64,000 bases of DNA from Litorilituus sp. (GTDB taxonomy: Bacteria > Pseudomonadota > Gammaproteobacteria > Enterobacterales > Alteromonadaceae). The notes beneath the pieces were generated by a model that ran no database searches, was not told the DNA's origin, and saw only the letters and a program-made list of their open reading frames with translations. Positions 1-9,591 of the stretch are shown here, piece by piece. The stretch is from the NCBI GenBank assembly GCA_030754235.1, contig JASMAS010000059.1, positions 1 to 64,000 of the forward strand. Direction: 5' to 3'. The stretch's first letter is position 1; each line of letters starts with the position of its first letter. Made by a program: the position numbers and the translations under genes.

Positions 1-1
1 T

Positions 2-208
2 ATTATTCTCTCTGAAAATAGTAATGGCAAACAGGTAAGCGACAAATTCTCTCGTATTTTTCCAAACAGTAAAGTTATTTTTGTATCCGGTTACAGTAAT
101 GACATTATTTCAAAAAGAGGTATCATTTTAGAAGAAGTAACCCATATAAAAAAACCATTCAGTAATAACTTTCTTATCTCCACCGTCAAAGATACACTAG
201 CTCACTAA
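2..208 (+). CDS. C-terminal end of a response-regulator receiver domain protein (truncated by window start)
   Basis: Open frame from base 2: IILSENSNGKQVSDKFSRIFPNSKVIFVSGYSNDIISKRGIILEEVTHIKKPFSNNFLISTVKDTLAH*; 'VIFVSGYS...KKPF' is typical of the REC domain end. Confidence 0.6.
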   Translation: MILSENSNGKQVSDKFSRIFPNSKVIFVSGYSNDIISKRGIILEEVTHIKKPFSNNFLISTVKDTLAH

Positions 209-411
209 TACCATTAAATACATTAGGGACTATTGTTCTTTCAGGGTTAAATTTTTTTTGAGATAAAAGCATTTTAGTCGCGGCAAGTAGTGTGTAGCCT
301 AGTTATTCTAAGCAAATACACCTCAACAAAGAATAAAATGCTTCTAGGCGAATCCATCAAACAGCGTTTGTTGGACATTTTTACTGCGTTATCGTCTTTT
401 CATGTGACGTT

Positions 412-451
412 ACATGTAGTTTATTAGATAATGCAGGAGCATATTGTCCTG
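412..451. repeat. Dispersed intergenic repeat, copy A
   Basis: tgtagtttattagataatgcaggagcatattgtcctg matches 24423..24459 at 32/37 positions. Confidence 0.5.
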
Positions 452-688
452 TACAACCACATGCCAAAGCCTCTACCTTGTATAAATGATCAAAATTCGT
501 AGTATTTTTCAATAATTAGGCAATATTTTAGCGTATAAATAAGCACCTAGGAAATATAACCAGTCATTGTCATTTTACTATTGACGATAAAATTAAAAAT
601 ATGTACACCTTATCAGCAACATACTTATTGAGCCACATTCTGATTATCTAAAGTCTAAAAGTGATGCGCTAATGTACTCTAAAGGCAT

Positions 689-2239
689 CTACTCAATGAT
701 TTGTGTTATTAACTCTTTTACAGCTTGCATCGTAAAAGGTTTTACGAGGCGCCCCTCAAACCCATATTCAGCGGGGTTGGACATCACTTTACCGGTTGAA
801 TAACCACTAGCAACAATTGCTTTTACCCGAGGATTGATATGAAGTAACTCTTTAATAACTGATTCTCCCCCTCTGCCCCCAGGTATAGTTAAATCGATAA
901 TAACGATGTCAAAAGGAGCCCCGCATTCAATTTTATTAGTATATTTTTTTATAGCACTTTCACCATCGCTTGCCGTTTCCACTATATGCCCCAACAAACC
1001 TAACATTTCTGCCAAAATATCTAAAATCATTGCTTCATCATCCATGATTAAAATGCTCGCTGAAGATATGCCCTGTTTTTTTGTGCTAGATATAGGCAAC
1101 ACAGACGATGAATTAGCACTAGAGATGGGATTTAGGTAGAAAGAAAATTTAGTTCCTTCACCTACCTTAGACTCTACATCAATATAACCTTTGTGTTTTT
1201 TTATTATACTGTAAACAGTCGCTAACCCTATGCCGCTACCTGATTGTTTCGTTGTAAAATAAGGATCAAAGATTTTGCCCTGCAAATTGTCAGGAATCCC
1301 TACCCCATTATCACTAATAGTCACACAGACCATTTCTGAGCAAATATCCTGAGTAATGTTTGGGGTAAACTGGTCAATATTTTTTGCCTCAATTGTTATT
1401 TCACCACGGGTTTTCATAGCTTGTTTAGCGTTGATCACAATGTTAGTCATAACTTGCGTTAATTGCCCTTTATCTGCATTGACTTTCCATAAACCGTCTT
1501 GAAAAATCACCTTGGTTTTTATACCACTGTCGCCGAGTAAAAATGAGATTGACTCTTCAATAGTTTGGCTTAAATCTACAGTTTCAAAGAAGGGGGTTCC
1601 ACCCTTTGCAAAAGTTAACAATTGATTCGTTAGGCTAGTTGCTTTATCCAGTGCATAGTTTGCTCTGTTAATATGCTTAAGGGCAGGATGTTGGACACAG
1701 AGTTGATTCGACGCCAGCTGCAAATGACCAAAAAACCCGGTAAAGAGGTTATTAAAATCGTGAGCAATGCCCCCAGCTAATAGTCCAATAGACTTTAGTT
1801 TTCTTGATTTCAATATTTCTTCTTCGTTTTTTTTCTGTAGGGTAATATCTTCGGTAATCCCCATTACCCTTTCTATATCACCCTCATGGCCAAAAACTGG
1901 TGCAAAACATGATGTAAAGATTAGTTCTGAATTTTCAGGGCTAAATTCAAAAGTACTATACTTTCCTTGAAAAGCATTATTTAACAATTGTGTGATCATT
2001 GATTTTTGCTTACTGCACACAAAATCAGTGTAATAGACACCACATATTTCATTCTCATGTTGCATATTCATCATTGTTAATCCGGCCTTATTCATTGAGA
2101 TTATCTGGCCTTTCAAGTTAATCTCATGGATACAAAAAGGAGAGGATTGTACGAGTGTATTTAATCGCTCTTCGTTTTTTTTAGCTATTTTTAGCTCTTT
2201 CTGTAGCTCGGCTATTATTTTGTCTTTTGCTTCCATCAC
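689..2239 (-). CDS. PAS domain hybrid sensor histidine kinase/response regulator
   Basis: PAS region, HisKA 'GGIAHDFNNLFTG', HATPase 'DNGVGIPDNLQGKIFDPYFTTK..GSGIGLATVYSI', C-terminal REC 'ILIMDDEAMILDILAEML'. Confidence 0.93.
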   Translation of the reverse strand: MMEAKDKIIAELQKELKIAKKNEERLNTLVQSSPFCIHEINLKGQIISMNKAGLTMMNMQHENEICGVYYTDFVCSKQKSMITQLLNNAFQGKYSTFEFSPENSELIFTSCFAPVFGHEGDIERVMGITEDITLQKKNEEEILKSRKLKSIGLLAGGIAHDFNNLFTGFFGHLQLASNQLCVQHPALKHINRANYALDKATSLTNQLLTFAKGGTPFFETVDLSQTIEESISFLLGDSGIKTKVIFQDGLWKVNADKGQLTQVMTNIVINAKQAMKTRGEITIEAKNIDQFTPNITQDICSEMVCVTISDNGVGIPDNLQGKIFDPYFTTKQSGSGIGLATVYSIIKKHKGYIDVESKVGEGTKFSFYLNPISSANSSSVLPISSTKKQGISSASILIMDDEAMILDILAEMLGLLGHIVETASDGESAIKKYTNKIECGAPFDIVIIDLTIPGGRGGESVIKELLHINPRVKAIVASGYSTGKVMSNPAEYGFEGRLVKPFTMQAVKELITQIIE

Positions 2240-2757
2240 TTACATTTTTGAGGGTAAATAACAATATATTAATCAGAGTTTAGTGTTAGGTACATAACAA
2301 AAACCGACAATTAAAGTCATTAAGCCGTCAACTATTATATTGTTAGCCCTTATAAGTAATAATGCGCCTAATATACTCTCAACAGTAAAAGTGAAATTGT
2401 AAGTTTATGTCGTCCCTTTATACCGATACAACAAATTCTAAAAACAACTCAAGTAATGGCTAATCATGATATTATTCAATGATTACATTGCTTTTTTCTT
2501 ATACTGATCTAATTTATACTCTCTTAAAGTTCATAATTATTATTATGGGTATTATTTTAAAAAAATGACCTAACTATTTTACGACTTATACTACTCTTGC
2601 TTGCATATCTGCATTGTTATTAAATTATTGTTAATCAACTGGAAGATCAAGTGAATAATTCATTAATAAATGTCAAATAAATCACGGCTATTGTAGCGAG
2701 GTTCTGATACTTCACTATAATATAATCAGGTCGTGATTATCAGTTATTTGCTAACTA

Positions 2758-3192
2758 GTGGTGCTAATGATACTGCACTTTATCACCATAATAGGAGCTA
2801 TGATGGCAACATTTCTCTATTGCTCAACTCACTTACGAATTGTTTTGATTGTGTTATTGACCATTTGGCTCAGTGCTTGTCAAAATTTATCCTCGCCCAT
2901 TGAATCTAAAGGCAATCAAATTTACTGGGACTTTGATCATCAAGTACAGTTCAAAGAAGTTCAGTTAACCAATAATACATATCAACTTGAGGTAATGAAC
3001 AAAAAGGTTAATTTCGAACGAATAGCGACCTTCTTATTACGCCGAGCAAAAACTATTTGTCAAGGTTATGGCTATAGAATTGAAGTGTTACAAGGGGTAG
3101 AAAGTTATGATCATAAACGTGCTTCGCCAAACCTCATTGTACCTAATTTAAAAGCTCAGTTGGAATGCTCGACACATCAGCTTTATCAGTGA
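2758..3192 (+). CDS. Hypothetical small lipoprotein (true start probably at the internal MMATFLYC)
   Basis: Signal sequence with lipobox-like LSAC; no family recognised. Confidence 0.6.
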   Translation: MVLMILHFITIIGAMMATFLYCSTHLRIVLIVLLTIWLSACQNLSSPIESKGNQIYWDFDHQVQFKEVQLTNNTYQLEVMNKKVNFERIATFLLRRAKTICQGYGYRIEVLQGVESYDHKRASPNLIVPNLKAQLECSTHQLYQ

Positions 3193-3247
3193 TAATTTTA
3201 CCATTGGCTTGACAAACATACTTTGCTTACAAAGATGACCATGTGGA

Positions 3248-3426
3248 TATACTCAAGCTACTTGAAGATGCAGGATTCAGCTGAAATTATAAACGTCTTT
3301 AGGCAAGGCATTGATTGAAGAGCATGGTTTTTCCCTTGTCGAAAACAACAAGGTAGCATAAAACGTTTATAAACCAGCCCTGCGGGTACGCCTGAGATAC
3401 ACGCATCTTCAAGTTGTTTGGGTATA
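3248..3426. repeat. MITE-like element with imperfect terminal inverted repeats
   Basis: tatactcaagctacttgaagatgc (3248-3271) and gcatcttcaagttgtttgggtata (3403-3426) are inverted, 20/24 identical. Confidence 0.55.
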
Positions 3427-3572
3427 GCGGTTAATCTATAGAAATAGCTAATTATTTAACGTTGCGTTAATGTTATTAAGCAATTGGGATTTCATTTTAG
3501 GCATAATAATCACACTAGAGCAAAATTTTTAGCTACTCGTATGAACAATATATCAGTACAAAACATCGATGA

Positions 3573-3644
3573 AAAATGAGGCTTACTGTTTTAGTAAATG
3601 GCAAGTGTATCTTGCAAAACTAAAACAAGTAACCCTCATCTTTT
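3573..3644 (-). terminator. Long-stem hairpin downstream of acnB
   Basis: aaaatgaggcttactgttttagt ... actaaaacaagtaaccctcatctttt inverted arms. Confidence 0.5.
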
Positions 3645-3674
3645 ATTTGTACCTTTATGACGTTTAGTTCAATA

Positions 3675-6482
3675 CTAAACCACTTTAACAGGAAGTGCTT
3701 GGCCAGTGAATTTAGTACTCATTTCTTGACTTGGAGGCGTGAACTTAGTTAAGTCGATACCCTCTACTGCGCTCTTGTACTCTTCCATCGTTGGGAAGCG
3801 ACCAAGTACTGTTGAAAGAACAACTAAAGCTGATGAACCAAGTAAAGACTCACCTTTTTTCTCAGCTGTATCGGCAACTACACGGCCTTGAAATAAACGT
3901 GTCGAAGTAGCAATGACGGTATCGCCTGGCTCAGCTTTTTCTTGGTTACCCATACATAAGTTACAGCCTGGGCGTTCTAGATATAAGATGTTCTCATAGT
4001 TAGTACGTGCAGCATTTTTAGGTACCGCATCATCAAATTCAAAACCAGCGTACTTTTGTAGAATATCCCAATCACCTTCAGTTTTAAGCTCATCAACAAT
4101 GTTATATGTCGGTGCAGCAACCACTAATGGAGCTTTAAATTCTACAGTACCGTGTTGTTTTTCAAGGTTGCGTAACATTTGTGCAACGATTTGCATATCA
4201 CCTTTGTGAACCATACAAGAACCAATAAAACCTAAATCAACAGGCTTATTATTGTAGTAAGATACAGGGCGAATAACGTCATGAGTGTAACGTTTAGATA
4301 CATCTTCGTTGTTTACGTCTGGGTCAGCAATCATTGGTTCTTCGATGACATCAAGGTCTACAATCACTTCGGCGTAGTACTTCGCGGCATCGTCTGGTGC
4401 AAGTGCAGGTTGTTCTCCCGATTTAATGCCTGCTATACGCTCATCAGCAAGAGCAATTAACCCTCTAAGCGTGCCTGCTTCGTTTTCCATCCCCTTGTTG
4501 ATCATAATTTGGATACGGCTCTTAGCAAGCTCAATAGACTTGATAAGCGTATCGTCATTAGAAATACAGATAGAAGCTTTTGCTTTCATTTCTGCAGACC
4601 AGTCAGTGAAGGTAAATGCTTGGTCAGCCATCAATGTACCAATATGTACTTCAATGATACGACCTTGGAATACATTCTCACCGCCAAATTGCTTAAGCAT
4701 TTGTGCCTGAGTTGCATGCACCACGTCACGGAAATCCATGTGGCCTTGCATATGACCTTTAAAGGTAACCTTTACAGACTCAGGAATTGGCATTGCTGAC
4801 TCACCTGTTGCAAGAGCGATAGCAACCGTACCTGAATCGGCACCAAAAGCGACACCTTTTGACATACGGGTATGTGAATCACCGCCAATGATAATAGCGC
4901 GGTCATCAATGGTAATATCATTTAATACTTTATGAATAACATCAGTCATTGAATGGTAAACACCTTTTGGATCACGTGCTGTGATTAAACCAAACTTATT
5001 CATGAATGCCATTAATTTAGGAATGTTTGCTTGCGCTTTGCTATCCCAAACTGATGCTGTGTGACAACCTGATTGATATGCGCCATCAACAATTGGTGAA
5101 ATAGTAGAAGCTGCCATCGCTTCTAATTCCTGACAGGTCATAGGGCCAGTGGTATCTTGTGAACCAACAATGTTCACTTTTACACGAACGTTCGAGCCTG
5201 CATGTAGAGGTGTGTCAGATACAACACCAACCGCGTTACGGTTAAAGATTTTCTCAACAGCCGTTAAACCTTGGCCTTCATGTGAAATTTCTTTTGAAGC
5301 AGCATATACACTTGCAGGTTCAACACCTAAAGCTTCTGCGGCAAATGTTTGTAGTTTTTTACCGAATGTAACCGCGTAAGAGCCACCCGCTTTCATAAAC
5401 TCAACTTTTTGAGGAGTAAATGCAGAAGAAACATCTACTAGCTCCTGATCACCGTTGTATAGTTTCTGTGCTTTAGTATCGATAGTTAAAACCGTACCAG
5501 TTGCTACTGAGTATGTTTCTTCTAAGACCGGGTCACCGTTTGCGTCAGTAACAGTGATACCGTCGGCATCTATTTTGCTCACCCAGTTTTTCAGGTCAAG
5601 ACCAATACCACCAGTGACATCAACAGTCGTTAGGAAGATAGGTGCGATACCGTTAGTGCCTGCTACAACGGGAGCGATATTAATAAAAGGTACGTAAGGA
5701 CTAGCTTGTTTACCTGCCCAAAGTGCCACGTTGTTAACACCTGACATACGAGAAGAACCAACACCCATTGTTCCTTTTTCTGCGATAAGCATTACTTTCG
5801 CGTTAGGGTGTTTAGCTTGTAGCGCTTGAATTTCTTCTTGTGCTTCTGGTGTGATCATACACTTACCGTGTAATTCACGGTCAGCACGTGAGTGAGCTTG
5901 GTGACCTGGAGAAAGTAAGTCGGTTGAAATATCACCTTCACCAGCGATGTAAGTGACTACTTCAATTTTTTCTTCTATATCAGGTAATTTTGTGAAGAAC
6001 TCAGCTTGTGCATAGCTTTCTAATAAATCTTTTGCAACAGCATTGCCTGCTTTAAAAGCAGCTTGAAGACGTGCTGTATCAGCGTCATATAAGAATACTT
6101 GTGTTTTAAGTACATCGGCTGCAGGTGTTGAAACTGACGCATTATCACTTAGTGCTAGGTCAAGTAGTACTTTAATTGAAGGACCACCTTTCATGTGCGA
6201 AAGTAATTCAAAAGCAAATGTAGGTGTGATTTCTGAGACAGTTGAATCACCTAAAATAATCTCTTTTAAAAATGCCGCTTTAACGCCAGCAGCACTTGTA
6301 GTACCAGGTAAGGTGTTATAAATAAAGAAGTTAAGAGAATCTTCTCGGTGCGCATTATCTTTTTCTTTAATTTGCGCAATAATTTCGGCCAATAAATCAG
6401 CACCATCGATTGGCTTTGGCGCTAAACCTAGCTCATCCTTACGGCATTTAATTTCTTTGATATATTCTAAATAAAGACTCAT
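3675..6482 (-). CDS. acnB: Bifunctional aconitate hydratase 2 / 2-methylisocitrate dehydratase
   Basis: 935 aa; 'IGSCMVHKGDMQIVAQML', 'PGCNLCMGNQEKAEPGDTVIATSTRLFQGR' typical of AcnB. Confidence 0.98.
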   Translation of the reverse strand: MSLYLEYIKEIKCRKDELGLAPKPIDGADLLAEIIAQIKEKDNAHREDSLNFFIYNTLPGTTSAAGVKAAFLKEIILGDSTVSEITPTFAFELLSHMKGGPSIKVLLDLALSDNASVSTPAADVLKTQVFLYDADTARLQAAFKAGNAVAKDLLESYAQAEFFTKLPDIEEKIEVVTYIAGEGDISTDLLSPGHQAHSRADRELHGKCMITPEAQEEIQALQAKHPNAKVMLIAEKGTMGVGSSRMSGVNNVALWAGKQASPYVPFINIAPVVAGTNGIAPIFLTTVDVTGGIGLDLKNWVSKIDADGITVTDANGDPVLEETYSVATGTVLTIDTKAQKLYNGDQELVDVSSAFTPQKVEFMKAGGSYAVTFGKKLQTFAAEALGVEPASVYAASKEISHEGQGLTAVEKIFNRNAVGVVSDTPLHAGSNVRVKVNIVGSQDTTGPMTCQELEAMAASTISPIVDGAYQSGCHTASVWDSKAQANIPKLMAFMNKFGLITARDPKGVYHSMTDVIHKVLNDITIDDRAIIIGGDSHTRMSKGVAFGADSGTVAIALATGESAMPIPESVKVTFKGHMQGHMDFRDVVHATQAQMLKQFGGENVFQGRIIEVHIGTLMADQAFTFTDWSAEMKAKASICISNDDTLIKSIELAKSRIQIMINKGMENEAGTLRGLIALADERIAGIKSGEQPALAPDDAAKYYAEVIVDLDVIEEPMIADPDVNNEDVSKRYTHDVIRPVSYYNNKPVDLGFIGSCMVHKGDMQIVAQMLRNLEKQHGTVEFKAPLVVAAPTYNIVDELKTEGDWDILQKYAGFEFDDAVPKNAARTNYENILYLERPGCNLCMGNQEKAEPGDTVIATSTRLFQGRVVADTAEKKGESLLGSSALVVLSTVLGRFPTMEEYKSAVEGIDLTKFTPPSQEMSTKFTGQALPVKVV

Positions 6483-7085
6483 TTAATACTCTCTTTTAGC
6501 TTTTAAGGTGCTAATAACATTGCGATTAACAAGGATGTGATTAGCAAGGACAAATTTTTTCACTATTTTACCTGATTTTCAGCCTACGACGAATCATTTG
6601 ACTAAATAAGCACTATTCATACAAATTATAGTTAGTAGAAGGTATGTTTATAGTGGTCTTATCACTTTACCTTTAACTTCCCGAACAGGTTAGGTAATAA
6701 TACTGACGTATTTTTAGCCTCCACTGAACTTTCAGCATTTAGAAATATGTTAGGTAAGTTACCGACACTAGCTAAATACTTTGTGTATGCGGTTAAATTG
6801 ATGCGACTTAGCTAACCTTTGTAGCTGTGACTAGAAACCAAGTATTCCTTTAGAGATAACGTCACTTAATTTTACTAAAGCAGTAAAGAAGAACAATACC
6901 TATTTGCCACTCTATTAGCCGTAACAGGGGTGATGAAAACGGTAAACTGAACTAGATTATCCTGTTCCTTATACCCAAAGCACAAGGGTTTTCACTCTCC
7001 TGCAACATAAAAGTCTTAATGGTAGCTTAGTGTTATTTATTAATAAAAACCACCATACTCAACACTAAAGATGACATCAGATCTG

Positions 7086-7865
7086 TTAATTACGCTGTCC
7101 GGTTCTAATAGTTGTTATTGTGCCATCAGTGACAAATTTATTGAGTTGCTTTGACAAGCGGCCTGCATAGGTACTAACATCTGAATTTTGTGAAATAGCA
7201 ATGTATACTTTCACTGGCTTAGCATATTGATAATCTGCCAATGTAATTTTTTTTTTGTACTCTTCTGGCGACAACAGCGGCAAAATAGATTCTTCACGAT
7301 CAATAAAGGTGTCAACCCTTCCACGAAGCAACATTTGTACTAATTGCTCGCGAGAGGTGATCTCAATCTTTGTAATGCGTTTATCATTATCAAATAATTC
7401 AAAATAATTACCTCCTCTAAGGGTCCCTACTAATAATTTGTTCAAGTCATCAAAGCTATTAATGACTATTTTTTTTGTCGACAGAGTAAAAAAACGAAGG
7501 GGGTAATGTTGAACCATATAGGCTGGATTCAAAAACAATAACTCTTTTTCTCGTTCAGGGAGCTTCATTAGCCCAAGAATCATATCTGCCTGGCCGTGTT
7601 TAACCATAGATAAGCAACGAGCAAAAGGGCAACGAATAAATGTGGGCTTTAAGCCTACAGATTTAGCTAATAATTTTGCTATCTGTATACTTTCACCAAC
7701 CAGTTTACCGTCAACTAAATCAGTGTAAGGAGGCTCTATAAAACTAGCAATTTTCAGCTCTTCTTTATATGCCTCACACACAGGGGTATAACTAAGGACG
7801 AGCATCAATAAATAAAATAAGTACTTCATATGAATTGATAAAAAGTGACAAAAATCTACCGACAT
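7086..7865 (-). CDS. Periplasmic substrate-binding protein, SBP_bac_3-like
   Basis: Signal peptide; 'LKIASFIEPPYTDLVDGKLVGESIQIAKLLAKSVGLKPTFIRCPFARCLSMVKHGQADMILG'. Confidence 0.8.
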   Translation of the reverse strand: MSVDFCHFLSIHMKYLFYLLMLVLSYTPVCEAYKEELKIASFIEPPYTDLVDGKLVGESIQIAKLLAKSVGLKPTFIRCPFARCLSMVKHGQADMILGLMKLPEREKELLFLNPAYMVQHYPLRFFTLSTKKIVINSFDDLNKLLVGTLRGGNYFELFDNDKRITKIEITSREQLVQMLLRGRVDTFIDREESILPLLSPEEYKKKITLADYQYAKPVKVYIAISQNSDVSTYAGRLSKQLNKFVTDGTITTIRTGQRN

Positions 7866-8011
7866 TATACCTTATTTGAGAAACAAATCATGCCCCAAAA
7901 TTTTAGTACTTTTTTTCCAACCAACGCATTGATAACAAAACTAAAAAAAAATAATGTAGCACAAAATATCAACGAACCTTTTTAAACGTCGCTTTACCTG
8001 TTAACTTTTTC

Positions 8012-8660
8012 TTAGCCCCCCCTCATTCTTTTAGGTTTAAAAGCTATTTTAGGTAAACCTGTAAGCTGCTGTTCTCTGGCTCCACTGACCATAGTAGTTA
8101 CGGTACAAACTAGCGGCCTCATAAAACTCACATAACTGGCCTTTTTATGGCTAATTGCCGTTAAACTTGCCTCCCATTGGGCTGTTATATCAGGTAATGT
8201 GGCTTGAATAGGCAAAGCATTGACAAGTGCCCCCCCTATTTCAGTCACAATAATTTTATGACCTTTTCTTGATAAAAAGCCTCGTTTAAAAAGAAGGTCT
8301 ATAATGCCAGCCCTTGTTGCATCAGTCCCTAAACCATCGGTATCTGTTAATATTTTTTTAATTTCTTTGTCTTGAACAAAACGAGCAATACCTGTCATGG
8401 CACTTAATAAACTGGCATCAGTAAAAGAATTTGGCGCAGCGGCATGTTTTTCAATAACCTCGCCCTTTTGGCAAAAAAGTTCTTACCCTTGCTGCAGTTC
8501 AGGCAACAATCCTTGGTTATTTTTCTCGCGTCTTTTTTTATTTGAAAGCAACACTTGCCAACCTAATTGCTTAACTACTTTAGTAGAGGTATTAAACATA
8601 CCTCCTTCAATATTTATCAACACGTTAGTGTGAGTATATTTATGCACAGAATAACATCGT
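8012..8660 (-). pseudogene. topB: Decayed C-terminal part of native DNA topoisomerase III
   Basis: Minus frame reads HKYTHTNVLINIEGGMFN...[43 protein letters not shown]..., colinear with the intact TopB at 9554..11503; in-frame TAA at 8485..8483. Confidence 0.85.
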
Positions 8661-8835
8661 TAATAATCTATTGATAAGAAGTGATAGAGAAGTCATTTAC
8701 CAACATTGTTGGCTCGGTTAAAAATCTTTGATTGAAGTTACCCACTGGCCGACTTATGGTACATTTGACGTAATCAATTGAAATGGTTAAGTTAGACGGC
8801 AGTAACGAGCGAATTACGGAAGTTAAACTAAAGGG

Positions 8836-9591
8836 ATGCACTTGAAAATATTATCCAGCCTTTTGATTGCGCTATTATGGTGTAGCACTGCTTTCTCATC
8901 TATTGACATTAAGCCTGATGAATCTTTAGAAAATCAGTATAAAGAATTGGAGCTAAAAGCTCTGGGTGGCGATATTGAAAGTCAGTATAGTCTTTTTTTA
9001 ATGGTTATCCGCAATGAACCTCACTTAAATCATCATGCTTCTAATGCTTTCAAACAAATAATAAGTGCTGCTCAGTCGGGTCATACTAATGCTCAGTTTA
9101 CAATAGGTTCTCTTTATCAAACAGGACACATCGTTAAAAAGGATGTTGATGTAGCATTAAGCTGGTTAAAGGAAGCCGCTTCAAAGGAGCATGTAGACGC
9201 CCAATACTTGGTGGGTAGTAATTATTTTTCCAGAAGAAAAGAAGCTAAAGGTGCTAAACGTGATGAATATGTAAAACAAGCGGAATTCTGGTATGAAAAA
9301 GCGATAGATAATGGCAACCTCAATGCTCTTCTATTGTTAGTGACAACTGAAGAGAATGTTGAACGAGGTAAAGAGCTAATTAGGAATGCTGCATCTAAAA
9401 GCGATAAAAGAGCTATGTACTTCGCTGCTATAAACTACAAACACTTGTGGTTGAAGTCTGGAACAAAACCTGATTTTGATAAGGCTATTAAATGGTTTGA
9501 AAAATCGGCAAATTTAGGGCATGCAGATAGTGCCAATGAGCTAAAAGGACTGATTAAGTCCGCAGAAAAGACGCCTTTCTACGGCGGTTAG
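8836..9591 (+). CDS. Sel1-repeat (TPR-like) secreted protein
   Basis: Signal peptide; repeated 'AQFTIGSLYQTGHIVKKDVDVALSWLKEAASKEHVDAQYLVG' type units. Confidence 0.85.
   Translation: MHLKILSSLLIALLWCSTAFSSIDIKPDESLENQYKELELKALGGDIESQYSLFLMVIRNEPHLNHHASNAFKQIISAAQSGHTNAQFTIGSLYQTGHIVKKDVDVALSWLKEAASKEHVDAQYLVGSNYFSRRKEAKGAKRDEYVKQAEFWYEKAIDNGNLNALLLLVTTEENVERGKELIRNAASKSDKRAMYFAAINYKHLWLKSGTKPDFDKAIKWFEKSANLGHADSANELKGLIKSAEKTPFYGG

Noticed and set aside
4426-5697. Four plus-strand ORFs inside acnB (4426, 4509, 5149, 5455)
   Set aside because: Antisense to a clear, highly conserved gene; low-complexity translations with no domain signal.
6483-7085. Small RNA or riboswitch in the 600-bp gap upstream of acnB
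   Set aside because: No recognisable conserved aptamer or strong hairpin-plus-T-tract; only AT-rich sequence.
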